Of a stretch of 64,000 nt of DNA, positions 1-7,844 are shown piece by piece. The DNA is from Stutzerimonas stutzeri. Lineage in GTDB: Bacteria; Pseudomonadota; Gammaproteobacteria; Pseudomonadales; Pseudomonadaceae. The position numbers were made by a program, and so were the translations under genes. Positions within the stretch are counted from its first letter, which is position 1. The number at the start of each line of letters is the position of its first letter. The notes below the pieces were generated by a model that did not search any database, was not told the origin of the DNA, and worked only from the letters and a program-made list of their open reading frames with translations. The stretch is from assembly GCA_002345575.1 (NCBI GenBank), contig DDVX01000018.1, positions 213,310-277,309 on the forward strand. The letters are read 5' to 3'.

Positions 1-978
1 CATGGTGTAACCTGCTGCGTCGATGAACGACAGGCGATCGCCGATGGTCAGCGGACGATCAAATTGGTATTCACCGAAGATGTCCCCGGCCAGGCACGAC
101 TTGCCGCACACCATCCAGCTGTGCTCGCCATCCGAAGGCGCCATCTTGGCGTCCTGGCGATAGATCAGCAGGTCGAGCATGTGCGCTTCGATGGAGCTGT
201 CGACAACGGCCAGGTTTTTGCCGTTGTACAGGGTGTCCAGCACCGTCACTTCCAGCGATGCACTCATCGTGATCGCCGCCTCGCCCGGCTCCAGGTAGAT
301 TTGTACGCCGTACTTTTCCGAGAAAGCCTTGAGTCGCGCGCAGAAGGCATCGATCGGATAGCCTTCGCCGGTGAAGTGAATGCCGCCGCCGAGGCTGACC
401 CACTCGACCTGCGCCAGCAGATGGCCGAAGCGCTCCTCGATGGTGGTCAGCATCTCGTCGAACAGATCGAAGCGGCCGTTCTCGCAGTTGTTGTGGAACA
501 TGAAGCCGCTGATCTTGCCGATCACCGCCTCGATCTTCGCCGGATCGTGCTCACCCAGGCGGCTGAACGGACGCGCTGGGTCGGCCAGCAGATAGTCCGA
601 GCTGCTCACCTGCGGGTTCACGCGCAAGCCGCGAATAGTGCCCTCGGTCTGCGCTTCGTAGCGTTCGAGCTGACCGATGGAGTTGAAGATGATCTTGTCG
701 CAGTTGGCGACCATCTCTTCGATCTCGTCGTCGGCCCAGGCCACGCTGTACGCGTGGGTCTCGCCGGCGAACTTCTGCCGGCCAAGTTTCAGCTCGTAGA
801 GCGACGACGAGGTGGTGCCGTCCATGTACTGCTGCATCAGGTCGAACACCGACCAGGTGGCGAAGCACTTGAGCGCCAGCAGCGCCTTGGCACCGGAGTG
901 CTCGCGCACGTAGGCGATCTTTTCCAGGTTGCCCAGGAGCTTCTGTTTGTCGATGAGGTAGTACGGCGTCTTGATCAT
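1..978 (-). CDS. nspC: Carboxynorspermidine decarboxylase, C-terminus cut by window edge
   Basis: PLP-dependent decarboxylase of the alternative spermidine route: carboxy(nor)spermidine is decarboxylated to (nor)spermidine in the cytosol. Translation from ATG 978 begins MIKTPYYLIDKQKLLGNLEK and continues in frame for 326 residues to base 1. The family is roughly 365 residues, so a few tens of C-terminal residues are missing. Visible family marks are the early lysine-containing barrel segment ALLALKCFATWSVF, EWVSLGGGIHFTGEGYP and LEPGEAA. In the family the paired carboxyspermidine dehydrogenase gene usually lies next to it; it is not in this window and could lie off either end of this stretch. 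The gene diverges from mksF. Assignment is by recognition of the translated sequence. Confidence 0.88.
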   Translation of the reverse strand, partial: MIKTPYYLIDKQKLLGNLEKIAYVREHSGAKALLALKCFATWSVFDLMQQYMDGTTSSSLYELKLGRQKFAGETHAYSVAWADDEIEEMVANCDKIIFNSIGQLERYEAQTEGTIRGLRVNPQVSSSDYLLADPARPFSRLGEHDPAKIEAVIGKISGFMFHNNCENGRFDLFDEMLTTIEERFGHLLAQVEWVSLGGGIHFTGEGYPIDAFCARLKAFSEKYGVQIYLEPGEAAITMSASLEVTVLDTLYNGKNLAVVDSSIEAHMLDLLIYRQDAKMAPSDGEHSWMVCGKSCLAGDIFGEYQFDRPLTIGDRLSFIDAAGYTM

Positions 979-1332
979 TTAATAAGGTGCCCCTGCGAGG
1001 TCGCCTGCAGGAAGCCGGTGGCTTCCGGTTTGCAAAAGGGCGGATTCTGCCGACAATCGCGGCATATCGAAAGGCCATCGGCGCATTTCTTCCGACGGAA
1101 TGTCTTACCGAGATTCGTTAGGGCCGAATTTATTCGGCCGAACGCCTTCCAAGGCCGAGTGAATTAGGCCTTCACAAGCCCCGCCGAACAGCTAACCCAG
1201 CCCTGATGAACATCAGGTGACAGTGACCACGTTTGCGACATTTACCAACGGCACCGATCGTCTGATCGCAAATACCGGCACGCCAATGCAGTACAATCCG
1301 CCACTTTTTCACTGGCCGGAACCAGCGCCTCG
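979..1332. other. Divergent intergenic region nspC / mksF
   Basis: 354 bases without a supportable gene. It should hold the promoters of both divergent genes. A TACAAT hexamer at 1292-1297 is a possible -10 for mksF, but I see no convincing -35. The middle holds the palindromic repeat listed separately, and a short hairpin (GAAGCC/GGCTTC) lies near 1012-1026. Confidence 0.5.
1121..1172. repeat. Tandem pair of small palindromes
   Basis: GGCCGAAT (1122-1129) pairs with ATTCGGCC (1132-1139) across a 2-base loop. Directly after, AAGGCC (1151-1156) pairs with GGCCTT (1167-1172). Intergenic palindromes of this kind are common in pseudomonad genomes. Function unknown: they could act as a transcript-stabilising or insulating structure between nspC and mksF. 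Confidence 0.55.
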
Positions 1333-2574
1333 ATGATCGAACCCAAGCGCGTACTGCGTGCCCTTGCCGAACACTGGTCCTTGCTCGAACCGCTGTGCGA
1401 GCGCTTCGATGCCGGCACCCTGAGTCTGCTGGAGCTGCGTCATCAGCTCGCCGCGCAACTGCCGGAAGGCACGCCTACCGATATCACCGCCCTGCTCGAC
1501 CAGTGGATCCGCCTGGATATCCTGGTGCCGGTGGCCAAGAGCCCGAATCGCTTCGAGCTGAACGCACAGATCCACGACTTCCTCGCCTACCTGCGCCGCG
1601 AGCATCGCCTGGGACTGTGCCTGGAGATCGAGGCTTATCTGCGGCATCTGGAGCGTCTGGCCGGGCACATCCTCGATGCCTTCGAGATTCGCGACGGCAA
1701 CGACCTGGCCCGCCAGCTGCGTCTGCTCGACATGCGCGTGCGCGACGTACTGAAAAAACTCGACAACGACGAGCAGGCCCTGGTCGCCGTGGCCGACCGG
1801 GCCAAGACCAGCGACCGGCAGATTCCGCTGCGCCAGCGCTATGCCGAAGTCCTGGCGACCTGGGACGAATACGTCGAGCCGATGATCCAGCTGGTCGCCG
1901 CCGACGGCGCCTTCGAGCAAGGCGTGCACCGCGTCGAACAGGTACTGATGAAGCTGCTCGGCGAACAGCAGCGCCTCGGCCAGCTGGTGGATGACGACCT
2001 GCTGCTGCGCACCCACGCGCGCATTCTGGAGATGCAGACCACCGCCCAGCTGACCCTGCGCAAGGCGCGCGAATTGCTGCTGCCGCTGCGCGAGGAAGCG
2101 CGCCGGCACAACGCCGTCACCCGTGGCGCCGCGCTGGCACTGTCGGCAATCCGAAAGAAGGGCCTGGACGCCGTGCCGCAAGCTTCGCTGCCGCTGTTCA
2201 CCCGTCCGCAGACAACCTTCCTCGGCACTGCCAGCCAGGTCGAGGCCTATGTCTATGCACTGGCCCGCTTCGAACCCAAGCCGGCGCAGTTCCCCAAAGC
2301 CAGCGGCAAGCGCAAGGGCGAGCTGCCCGGCGCACCCCGCACGGCTCGCGAGATGGTCGAGCGCTGCCAGCAGGCGCTGCCGCTGCCGGACCTGATGGCC
2401 TGGCTGCTGGAGCAGGAACCCGAAGGCGCCACCGACGAGCTGCTCTACTGGTTCTCACGCCTCTCGCGTGACGCCCGCTTCCAGCGCGACCGCCTGGAAC
2501 GCCGCGAATACCTGACCCGCGAACACCGCGTCAGCCTCAGTTCCTTTGCGCTGGTGGCTAACGCGAATGCTTGA
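1333..2574 (+). CDS. mksF: MksF, kleisin subunit of the MksBEF condensin
   Basis: First gene of a three-gene condensin-like operon. MksF is the kleisin that bridges the heads of the SMC-like MksB and binds MksE. The complex acts on DNA and, in P. aeruginosa, contributes to chromosome organisation and segregation (PAO1 PA4684-4686). The 413-residue product begins MIEPKRVLRALAEHWSLLEP, is highly alpha-helical and charged, and has N-terminal winged-helix-like and C-terminal segments separated by a long helical middle, as in the family. The ATG is 5 bases after GCGCCTCG with no strong ribosome site. It corresponds to JetA of Wadjet systems. Assignment rests on sequence and operon order. Confidence 0.87.
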   Translation: MIEPKRVLRALAEHWSLLEPLCERFDAGTLSLLELRHQLAAQLPEGTPTDITALLDQWIRLDILVPVAKSPNRFELNAQIHDFLAYLRREHRLGLCLEIEAYLRHLERLAGHILDAFEIRDGNDLARQLRLLDMRVRDVLKKLDNDEQALVAVADRAKTSDRQIPLRQRYAEVLATWDEYVEPMIQLVAADGAFEQGVHRVEQVLMKLLGEQQRLGQLVDDDLLLRTHARILEMQTTAQLTLRKARELLLPLREEARRHNAVTRGAALALSAIRKKGLDAVPQASLPLFTRPQTTFLGTASQVEAYVYALARFEPKPAQFPKASGKRKGELPGAPRTAREMVERCQQALPLPDLMAWLLEQEPEGATDELLYWFSRLSRDARFQRDRLERREYLTREHRVSLSSFALVANANA

Positions 2575-2581
2575 GCCCTGC

Positions 2582-2672
2582 GTAGGGTGGACAACGCGAA
2601 GCTTGTCCACCTTTGCCAACGCCGAACTCCCCGGTGGAAAAGCCTCTGGCGTTTTCCACGGGGCGGCCTACC
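2582..2672. repeat. Double palindromic repeat between mksF and mksE
   Basis: Two adjacent hairpins. GGTGGACAA (2586-2594) pairs with TTGTCCACC (2603-2611). GTGGAAAA (2634-2641) pairs with TTTTCCAC (2652-2659), with an inner GCC/GGC. The block starts GTAGGGTGG and ends GGCCTACC, so the outer ends are also roughly inverted. It looks like a dispersed pseudomonad palindromic unit inserted inside the operon. Confidence 0.7.
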
Positions 2673-2700
2673 GCACTACGATCACCTGGAGCCACGTTTT

Positions 2701-3399
2701 ATGAACATCGACCTCAAGGAAATGACCCAGCTGGCGCCAATCTTCCGCGAGCTGTTCAAGGGCTATCACCTGTCGCGCAGCGAGCCGGAGCCCTACGCTC
2801 AACTCTCCAACTTGCAGGATCAGTACCGCGCGCTGTTCAAGGCGCTCGGTTTCGAGCTGGTCTGCGACCCGCGCGGCTTCTATTACTTCGTCCCCGAGCA
2901 GATGGGCGCGCAGGTGAACAAGACCGCCCAGCGCCTGGCGCTGTTCACCTTCATCCTGGTCGAGCACCTGGCCGACCAGGGCCGCGATCCGCTGGCCGTG
3001 CTCGATGGCGGCAGCCTGGGCCGCGATGAGCTGCCAGCGCTGCTGGACAAGTACCGCGACCTCTTTCAGCAAGCCGATGTCACCACCCAGGATGAGCTGG
3101 AAGAAAAGATCATCCGCCGCCTGACGCAGCTGGGTTTCGCCGAGGACAGCAACGGCGTGTACCGCTTCCTGCCGCCGATGCACCGCTTCCTCGACGTCTG
3201 CCTGTCGGTGCAGCAAGACCGCGATCTGGCCGCCAGCCTGCACAGCAGCGACCTGCCGCTGCCGGCCCCGGAGCTGATTGCCGAAGAAGAAAGCGAGGAC
3301 GACATCATCCTCATCGAGGAACCGCTCGAATCCGCTGAAGAATCCGAAGAGGCCGCGCTGGCCCGCGCCATCGCCGCAGAAAAGGAGCTTGAAGCATGA
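2701..3399 (+). CDS. mksE: MksE, accessory subunit of the MksBEF condensin
   Basis: A 232-residue protein starting MNIDLKEMTQLAPIFRELFK. ATG 2701 is preferred because a TGGAG ribosome site precedes it and because an upstream in-frame extension to 2587 would translate the palindromic repeat. MksE is a tandem winged-helix protein that binds the kleisin MksF. The C-terminal 35 residues are strongly acidic (SEDDIILIEEPLESAEESEE). The stop overlaps the mksB start by 4 bases (ATGA), indicating translational coupling. It corresponds to JetB in Wadjet terms. Usual length in P. aeruginosa is close to this. Confidence 0.86.
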   Translation: MNIDLKEMTQLAPIFRELFKGYHLSRSEPEPYAQLSNLQDQYRALFKALGFELVCDPRGFYYFVPEQMGAQVNKTAQRLALFTFILVEHLADQGRDPLAVLDGGSLGRDELPALLDKYRDLFQQADVTTQDELEEKIIRRLTQLGFAEDSNGVYRFLPPMHRFLDVCLSVQQDRDLAASLHSSDLPLPAPELIAEEESEDDIILIEEPLESAEESEEAALARAIAAEKELEA

Positions 3400-6227
3400 G
3401 CCAGGAACGCTACGGCATCCGCCGCTTCGCCCTGCTGAACACCGCCGGCTACAGCCTCGGCATCTTCCCGCTGGAGAACCCGCTGTCGGTCTATGGCGCC
3501 AACAACCTCGGCAAGTCCGCTTCGATCAACGCGCTGCAGTTCCCGATTCTGGCGCGCATGTCGGACATGAGCTTCGGCAAGTACAGCCTGGAGCAGTCGC
3601 GCAAGTTCTACTTCGCCTCGGACACCAGCTACATCCTCGTCGAGGTGATGCTGCCCCACGGCCCGCACGTGATCGGCGTGGCCGGGCGTGGCCCGGGCGG
3701 TGGTTTCGGGCACCAGTTCTTCGTCTACCAGGGTGCGCTGGATCTGGATCATTACCAGCAGAACGGCACCTGCCTGCGCCAGCGCGAGCTGTTCGCCAAC
3801 CTCGAACGCGCCGGCATCAAGGCCTTCGAGGCCAAGCCGGATGAACTGCGCAGGCTGCTGGTGGGCGGGCATACCTCGATTCCGCTGGACATGACGCTGA
3901 TCCCGCTGCGTTCGACCAGCGAGCAGAGCCTGAAAACCTTTCGCGCGCTGTTCATCAATCTGCTACACATGCGCGAGATCACTGCCGCCAAGCTCAAGCA
4001 GCTGTTCCTCGATGCCTTCGAGCACAGCCTGCGTTCCGGCAGCGTCGACTACATCGCCGCGACCGAGGAAGCCTTCCGCGATGTACGCCGCATGGAGCAG
4101 GACTACCAAGCGCTGGTGGCCGCCGGCCCGCTGGTCGAGGCGCTGGCCGCCGGCGTTGCCCAGCGCGAGGTGCTGCGCGGCAAGCTGCATCGCCTCTCGC
4201 CGCTGCTGGATAACCTGCTGGGCACCTGGCACGACTACGCCGACGCGCGCAAGGAAGAGCTGGTGATCCAGGCCGAGCACTACCGTCGCGAGCAGGACGG
4301 GCTGCAGAACGAACAGCGCGGCAGCACCGGTGAGCTGATGCGTCTGGAGCGCGAAATCAGCGAGGCCCAGCGCTGGCTGGGTGAGCTGGCGGTGCTGAAG
4401 AACCGCTTTGCGCTGGTCGAGGATGCCCATGTGCTGGAGCAGCAGCTGCTCGCCGCCAAGGATGCCCACGATGAGCTGGCCGGCGCCCTGGCGCAGTCAC
4501 GGCAGTTCTCCAGCGAGGATCTGGACGAGCGCCTGCGTGATCTGGAGAAACGCCTGAAGTCGGTGAAGCAGCAGCTCGACCACGCCGACAACAACAGCTA
4601 TTCGCGGCTGCGCGAAGAGTTCTCCCAGGCCGACGTTGACCGCCTGATGCGCCTGTTCAACGGCCAGCTGTTCAGCCTGCCGCTGGGAGAGAAAGGCATC
4701 AGCGCCGAAGGCGACGACTGGGTCAAGGCCGTGGAAGCAGTGCTTGATCGCTTCAAGGGCGACACCTTTTCTGTACCCGGTCTGTCCATCGATCTCTCAC
4801 ACATCGAGCCGCCGGCATTGCAGGCGCTGGCCGACCGCGCCGCCCTGCGCGACCAGAAAGATCGCCTGGAACGCGAACTCAAGCAGCTCAGGACCCAGCA
4901 CGCGGTAGCCGTCGACCGCGCCGCGAGCAAGAGCCAGGCCGAGGCGCTGTACCAGGCCGTGCTGGATGCGCAGAAGGCGCTGGAAGATTTCCGCCGCAGC
5001 CAGACCCTGACCGCCGAGGAACCCGCCAAGCTGGAACAGCTGGCCCAGGCCGAAGCCGCTCAGGACGAACTCAAGCGCACCAGCGATGCATTCGCCGAGC
5101 GCGTCCAGCACCTGTCCGCCAAGCTGCAGCTGGTCGGTCGTCAGCTGGCCGATCTGGAAGCCAAGGAACGCACGCTGGAAGACGCCCTCCGCCGCCGCCA
5201 GCTGCTGCCGGCCAACCTACCCTTCGGTACGCCTTTCATGGACCCGGTGGATGACTCGCTGGATAACCTGCTGCCGCTGCTGCACGACTACCAGGACAGC
5301 TGGCAGGCGTTGCAGCGCGTCGATGGCCAGATCGAAGCGCTCTACGCCCAGGTACGCCTGAGGGGCGTGGCCAAGTTCGACAGCGAGGAAGATCCCGAGC
5401 GCCGCTTGCAGCTCCTGGTCAATGCCTACGCCCACCGCCAGGACGAGGCCCTGACCCTGGCCAAGGCCCGCCGCGCGGCCGTCACCGACATCGCACGGAC
5501 GTTGCGCAACATCCGCAGCGACTACGAAAGCCTGGAACACCAGCTGGCGCTGTTCAATCGCGAGATCAACAAGCGTCAGGTGTCGAACCTGGAAAGCTTC
5601 CGCATCGCGCTGGCGCCGAACAAGGACGCGCTCAAGCACATCGACCAGATCATCCACAGCGCCGGGCAGTACGAGGAAGGCGAGACCCTGTCGGTCTTCG
5701 ACCTGTCCCCGTCGGCCGATCAGGATGTGAAGAACGAGGAAGCCAAGGAATACCTGTCACGCCTGGTGGCGGCGAACAACAACCAGCTGGGCCTGAAGGA
5801 TCTATTTGAACTGGCGTTCGAGATAACCAAGGTCGGCGGCCAGCCGGTGATCCATACCGACATCGACGGTGCGGCGTCCAACGGCACCACCATGACCATC
5901 AAGGCGCTGACCAACATGTACCTGTTGCTGCACCTGATGGACCGCGAGCAGGCCGGGCGAATTCGCCTGCCCTACTACCTCGACGAGGCTGCGGATATCG
6001 ACGAGCGCAACCAGCAGGCGCTGATCGAGACCAGCCTGCAACTGGGCTTCGTGCCGATCTTGGCGTCGGTTAAGCCGCAGGTCTCGGCCCATGTCGCAAT
6101 CGACCTGGAAGGCGGCAGCGGACCGGCAGGCATCTATATCGACGAGGCGGACTGGAAATATATCGAGCGTCGGGAAGCATCCGTCTCAACAAGCCAGAAA
6201 CCAGCGGCCACTGCCGAACCCGCCTGA
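3396..6227 (+). CDS. mksB: MksB, SMC-like ATPase of the MksBEF condensin
   Basis: A 943-residue ATPase of the SMC/MukB-like class with short coiled coils. The Walker A box GANNLGKS is at residues 34-41. Heptad-rich helical arms occupy roughly 260-400 and 460-770, separated by a short hinge-like segment. The C-terminal head carries YYLDEAADIDERN with the Walker B Asp-Glu at 863-864. The N-terminal head follows the motif FALLNTAGYSLGIFPLENPL. ATP-driven head engagement with MksF and MksE loops or clamps DNA. It is the last gene of the operon: no MksG/JetD toprim-type gene follows, since the next gene is xerD on the other strand. Confidence 0.9.
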   Translation: MSQERYGIRRFALLNTAGYSLGIFPLENPLSVYGANNLGKSASINALQFPILARMSDMSFGKYSLEQSRKFYFASDTSYILVEVMLPHGPHVIGVAGRGPGGGFGHQFFVYQGALDLDHYQQNGTCLRQRELFANLERAGIKAFEAKPDELRRLLVGGHTSIPLDMTLIPLRSTSEQSLKTFRALFINLLHMREITAAKLKQLFLDAFEHSLRSGSVDYIAATEEAFRDVRRMEQDYQALVAAGPLVEALAAGVAQREVLRGKLHRLSPLLDNLLGTWHDYADARKEELVIQAEHYRREQDGLQNEQRGSTGELMRLEREISEAQRWLGELAVLKNRFALVEDAHVLEQQLLAAKDAHDELAGALAQSRQFSSEDLDERLRDLEKRLKSVKQQLDHADNNSYSRLREEFSQADVDRLMRLFNGQLFSLPLGEKGISAEGDDWVKAVEAVLDRFKGDTFSVPGLSIDLSHIEPPALQALADRAALRDQKDRLERELKQLRTQHAVAVDRAASKSQAEALYQAVLDAQKALEDFRRSQTLTAEEPAKLEQLAQAEAAQDELKRTSDAFAERVQHLSAKLQLVGRQLADLEAKERTLEDALRRRQLLPANLPFGTPFMDPVDDSLDNLLPLLHDYQDSWQALQRVDGQIEALYAQVRLRGVAKFDSEEDPERRLQLLVNAYAHRQDEALTLAKARRAAVTDIARTLRNIRSDYESLEHQLALFNREINKRQVSNLESFRIALAPNKDALKHIDQIIHSAGQYEEGETLSVFDLSPSADQDVKNEEAKEYLSRLVAANNNQLGLKDLFELAFEITKVGGQPVIHTDIDGAASNGTTMTIKALTNMYLLLHLMDREQAGRIRLPYYLDEAADIDERNQQALIETSLQLGFVPILASVKPQVSAHVAIDLEGGSGPAGIYIDEADWKYIERREASVSTSQKPAATAEPA

Positions 6228-6312
6228 GCCCTAAGGCCGGATTTGTTGGCTATGCCCCAGTGAGCTGCTGCAAGCATTCAAGGTGAGTTGCTTTGCGGGA
6301 CCTCTGGCCACA

Positions 6313-6387
6313 TTCGGTACGAGGGCGCATCTCCCACTGTGCAGTGCGAAGCCTGCCGCGACATGTGGGAGTGCCCCCTCGGCGCGA
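6313..6387. repeat. REP-like inverted pair
   Basis: GTGGGAGTGCCCCCTCGG (from 6365) is matched in the opposite orientation by a diverged copy ending CTCCCAC at 6331-6337. The GTGGGAG...CGCGA pattern resembles pseudomonad repetitive extragenic palindromes. It lies between the convergent ends of mksB and xerD, the usual setting for such units. Confidence 0.5.
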
Positions 6388-6502
6388 AGCTTTTTGGGCG
6401 CTGGCATTGATATCAGCCCATAGTCTGGATTGGCCGAAGGCATAATCTGGGTACCCGTCACCCCACCCCAGAGCGAGCTATATCTGAAGCGTAGAGACGC
6501 CA

Positions 6503-7399
6503 TCACCCCCGCGGGTGGTGCTTCGCATGCAGCTCCTGCAGTCGGGCACGGGCGATATGGGTGTAGATCTGTGTGGTCGACAGGTCGCTATGGCCCAGCA
6601 GCAACTGCACGGTGCGCAGGTCTGCGCCATGGTTAAGCAGGTGCGTGGCAAAGGCATGGCGTAGCGTGTGCGGTGAAATCGATGAGGCGATTCCTGCTGT
6701 CTTGGCGTGCAGCTTGATTCGGTGCCAGAAAGTCTGGCGTGTCATCTGCTCGCCACGCCGGCTGGGAAACACCACATCGCTGACCTTATCGCCCAACAAC
6801 AGCCCACGCCCTTGGCGCAGGTAGCGCTCCAGCCAGTGCATGGCCTCATCGCCCAGTGGTACCAGTCGCTCCTTGTTGCCCTTGCCAAAGGTGCGCAACA
6901 CACCTTGGCGCGGGTTGATCTGCTCCAGACGCAAGCTGACCAGCTCAGTCACGCGCAGGCCTGTGGCATAAAGCACTTCGAGCATGGCGCGGTCGCGCAG
7001 CCCCAACGGATCACCTATATCAGGCGCGGCCAGCAGAGCCTCCACATCTGCCTCTGACAGGGCCTTGGGCAACGGACGGCCAAGACGCGGCATTTCCACG
7101 CGCAGGGTCGGATCGATCTCGGTCAACCCCTCGCGCAGCAAGTAACGATAGAAGCCACGCAACCCCGATAGCAGCCGCGCGGTGGAGCGCGCCTTGTAGT
7201 CGTTGGCCAGCCGCCAGGCAAGATGATCGAGGATCACCTCGCGGCCCGCCGCTACCAGCCGCACACCGCGCTCATCGAGCCAACCGTTGAACAACGCCAG
7301 GTCACTGCGGTAGGCGTCACGGGTATTGTCCGACAGGCCCTTTTCCAGCCAGAGGGCATCAAGGAAACGGTCAATCAGAGGGTCGTCAAGTGCAGGCAT
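6503..7399 (-). CDS. xerD: Site-specific tyrosine recombinase XerD
   Basis: XerD, with XerC, resolves chromosome dimers at dif under FtsK control. The 298-residue length equals that of E. coli XerD. All catalytic residues are visible: R149 (GLRVTEL), K173 (FGKGNKE), H244 and R247 (SPHTLRHAF), H270 (LLGHSDLSTTQ) and nucleophile Y279 (QIYTHI). The N-terminal SAM-like domain spans about 1-100. In PAO1 xerD is followed by dsbC and hom; here it abuts the mks operon end to end, so the local order differs. Gene assignment is secure. Confidence 0.96.
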   Translation of the reverse strand: MPALDDPLIDRFLDALWLEKGLSDNTRDAYRSDLALFNGWLDERGVRLVAAGREVILDHLAWRLANDYKARSTARLLSGLRGFYRYLLREGLTEIDPTLRVEMPRLGRPLPKALSEADVEALLAAPDIGDPLGLRDRAMLEVLYATGLRVTELVSLRLEQINPRQGVLRTFGKGNKERLVPLGDEAMHWLERYLRQGRGLLLGDKVSDVVFPSRRGEQMTRQTFWHRIKLHAKTAGIASSISPHTLRHAFATHLLNHGADLRTVQLLLGHSDLSTTQIYTHIARARLQELHAKHHPRG

Positions 7400-7844
7400 G
7401 AACCACTTATTCAGAGCAATTGGGGCCGCCTAGTCTTCCACATGCACCGCCCCAAGCAAGCTGTATCTTTGTTGTAGATCCGCATCGCGATGTCAGCGCT
7501 AACCGGTCCTTTACTGTTCGACATCAGGCCTTTCCGAAGTCTATTGACTACGCTGATATAGCCAGGCAATCGGCACGACTGCCTGGTTGCCCATTAACAG
7601 TTACCAGAGAGGAATCGACTGTTCTGAGGTCAGCGCCAGCGCAAAGCCTTCGTTGCCAAGCCCAAGAAGTTTGTGGCGTACAAGGCTTCGAGGGGTGTCT
7701 AACCATTACGCAGAACTGAAAGTGATGTGCATTTGCCATGCCTTCTAGCCCACGGACCCAGAGCTTCTGCTAATGTCTTACTGAAACCTCCTTAATGGGC
7801 ATCACTGTTTGCAATCAGCACCGGCCCGGAAAAAGGAAATTCTC
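7400..7844. other. Divergent intergenic region xerD / bifA
   Basis: 445 bases with no supportable gene. Short open frames here (for example 7420-7719) have no homology I recognise and no ribosome site. The region must contain the promoters for xerD and bifA, but no near-consensus pair stands out. Base composition is slightly lower in GC than the flanking genes. Confidence 0.45.

Noticed and set aside
2587..2700. Upstream in-frame extension of mksE
   Set aside because: It would translate the palindromic repeat, and a ribosome site precedes ATG 2701 instead.
7420..7719. 99-codon open frame between xerD and bifA
   Set aside because: No ribosome site, no recognisable domain, and it spans a divergent promoter region.
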